Of a stretch of DNA of 64,000 nucleotides, positions 62,628 through 64,000 are shown piece after piece. Position 1 is the stretch's first letter; each line of letters begins with the position of its first letter. The stretch is from Leptolyngbya sp. BL0902. Lineage in GTDB: Bacteria > Cyanobacteriota > Cyanobacteriia > Phormidesmidales > Phormidesmidaceae. The stretch lies in the NCBI RefSeq assembly GCF_016403105.1, contig NZ_CP046155.1:4087501-4151500 (forward strand), written 5' to 3'. A program made the translations under genes and the position numbers. The notes under the pieces were generated by a model that worked only from the letters and a program-made list of their open reading frames with translations, ran no database searches and was not told the origin of the DNA.

Positions 62628-62801
62628 AGATGGGTCGATACCGTCGTAAAGGTTGTTGCGTCTCTGGGTATCTAATGCAGAGCTCTCTAGGGATTAGGGG
62701 AGGAAATATCAGCCGAGAAACGGAAAGGCTGCGTTGTTGTGCGAGATAGATTCAGACGTTAACGAGATAACAACCTCCTATTTAACGGGGACTGAACTAT
62801 T
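62628..62801 (-). ncRNA. Candidate structured RNA, copy 2
   Basis: About 174 bp, tandem copy of 62346-62524 in the same orientation. AGGUUGUU (complement of 62769-62776) and AACAACCU (complement of 62650-62657) can pair across the element, with a further UCUC/GAGA. The interior differs from copy 1 while the ends and stem pieces are kept, a pattern expected of a structured RNA. Confidence 0.5.
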
Positions 62802-63014
62802 CGATGTGGGAGGGAGGCTTGCCTCACCTCTTGTTATTACCATAGCGCTTTCTAGAACCACTGCTAGGGAATGATACTAAAGTTTATCTTTCGGTTAAGG
62901 GTTACTCTCATGGAAGCTAAAGGATGTGTTTAGGATCCCAGAACCTTTGGCAGAGTTCCTTTGGCAGAGTTGGGCTCCACGCCGTTCCCCCTAACTGACT
63001 GGGACAAACAGGGA

Positions 63015-64000
63015 TCACGCCTCGGTTTGGGTGACATTGTAGATTTGGTAGCGCTCCTCAATTAGGCGATCCACGTCCTCGGAGGCTAGCCGTTTCACAT
63101 AGTTCAGTTTCACTTCTTCTAAAAAGTCCACTAGCAGGGTTTCCAGTTCCTCTAGGTTTTCGCTTTCTTGGATCTGCCGTTTGAAGGTATCGGTGAACTT
63201 CTTCACCAGCGATTGGGTGAGGGCAACGCCTTCCTGGTCTTCTAGGCCACCCTTCAGCACACCGTAGGCGTTGGTAGAGAGTTGGGCCACCACCCGCTGA
63301 GCAATTTGGTCGGGCAGGTTGCCGAGCCCCGGCAGTTGGCGAAATCCTTGATAACCGGGGGCCTGATCAAAGGCCGTGGTGACGGTGTGCTTCAGCAGCG
63401 CATCCAGTTCGGGCTTGAGTTGGGGCAATACGCTGTAGACCGTGAGGGTTCCGAGGCGCTGGGCCAGCACTTCCAAATCGTTGACGCCACTGACATCAAT
63501 GTAGCGGCGGTTGCCCTGGTCGCGCAGCAGCATTTGAGACAGGCTACCATCCCGAATCAGCGACTGCATTTGGTCGATGATGCGGAGCACCACAATTTCC
63601 GTGATTTCAACGGCCACATGGCTGATGGCAAAGCGGCTGATGCTGTGCTGGACAGGCTCTAGGTCAATCAGGTTGGACTGGTTGATGCGAATGACGACGG
63701 GGATCGCACGGGACAGGGCCAGCCAGGGCATCCGCAGGGCACTGAAGGGAATGATCAGCAGCAGATCGTACCAGCGCCAGAGCATGGCATCGCGCCAGGT
63801 GAAGTTTTTGTAGCGCCGCCCCAGGTAAAAACTACGGGCCAGGAGTTCTACCGCAAATAGGAGATTAAACCAAACATCAATGCGCCAAAACAGGTCAGTA
63901 AAGCCGCCATGTACCGCCAAACTGCGAAAAAAGTTGGTTTCAATCCGAGGCCGCACCTCGCTGTGGAAAAAGGCGATTTCCTGGGGAAAACCCGCCTCGC
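63015..64000 (-). CDS. Unknown membrane protein, voltage-sensor-like (5' end outside window)
   Basis: The frame runs open to the window edge (EAGFPQEIAFFHSEVRPRI at the border). Visible: at least three hydrophobic segments (FWRIDVWFNLLFAVELLARS, WYDLLLIIPFSALRMPWLAL) with basic residues, like the first four helices of a voltage-gated ion channel. A 220-residue soluble helical tail follows. I recognise no named family. Channel activity is not shown since there is no selectivity-filter motif in the visible part. Confidence 0.65.
   Translation of the reverse strand, partial: EAGFPQEIAFFHSEVRPRIETNFFRSLAVHGGFTDLFWRIDVWFNLLFAVELLARSFYLGRRYKNFTWRDAMLWRWYDLLLIIPFSALRMPWLALSRAIPVVIRINQSNLIDLEPVQHSISRFAISHVAVEITEIVVLRIIDQMQSLIRDGSLSQMLLRDQGNRRYIDVSGVNDLEVLAQRLGTLTVYSVLPQLKPELDALLKHTVTTAFDQAPGYQGFRQLPGLGNLPDQIAQRVVAQLSTNAYGVLKGGLEDQEGVALTQSLVKKFTDTFKRQIQESENLEELETLLVDFLEEVKLNYVKRLASEDVDRLIEERYQIYNVTQTEA

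Noticed and set aside
1-64000. CRISPR arrays, tRNA and rRNA genes
   Set aside because: No regular spaced repeats of 25-40 bp and no tRNA T-loop signatures were noticed in the non-coding stretches; a tRNAscan and CRISPR search would settle this.

Overview
This 64 kb window comes from a cyanobacterial chromosome. The evidence is cytochrome c6 next to a BlaI/M56 regulator pair of the PetR/PetP type, a DUF2839 protein, a DUF29 protein, a serine/threonine kinase with WD40 repeats, and a replication origin beside dnaN. Most genes are GC-rich housekeeping genes, and filler between them carries several dispersed repeat families common in filamentous cyanobacteria. The sequence alone does not give a genus; a Leptolyngbya-like filament is only a guess. 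I saw no rRNA, tRNA or CRISPR array.

Layout: 1-1679 is the 5' part of mutS2, with an in-frame low-complexity insertion. 1.9-4.0 kb is a kinase-WD40 protein. 4.0-7.9 kb is a low-GC accessory islet with toxin-antitoxin (TA) genes, TA relics and unknown genes. 8-23 kb holds ppsA, lepB, a FecR lipoprotein, an EEP phosphatase, an EamA transporter, a NYN protein, leuS, yidD, a carotenoid-type oxidoreductase and a universal stress protein. 23.4-25.3 kb is the apparent replication origin: DnaA boxes and a DnaA-trio element upstream of dnaN, and a second, phased box array downstream. 25.4-36 kb holds an SDR, a DUF29 gene, dnaB with a mini-intein, rplI, a LapA-like gene, tpiA and pnp. 36-38 kb is AT-rich with an orphan glycosyltransferase. 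38-48 kb holds mazG, a zinc-ribbon/ligand-binding protein, lipoproteins, petJ with petR/petP, and a DinG-like helicase. 48-52.6 kb is a second accessory region: a helicase-HNH protein, HicAB, an IS4-type relic, a RAYT relic and MazEF. 52.7-64 kb holds nadE, yjbQ, surE, pheS, a third ParDE-like pair, tldD, marC, a tandem structured RNA candidate and the 3' part of a membrane protein.

The replication genes form a theme: origin, dnaN, dnaB and rplI lie within 6 kb. The two accessory regions hold most TA modules and transposon relics, and the second carries the best candidate for an undescribed defence gene, a single-chain SF2 helicase with a C-terminal HNH nuclease directly followed by hicAB.

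The strongest observations are the origin with its unwinding element and phased downstream box array, the 141-residue DnaB intein with a 9-bp tandem repeat where an endonuclease would sit, the repeat insertion inside the MutS2 ATPase, and the duplicated structured element at 62.3-62.8 kb.
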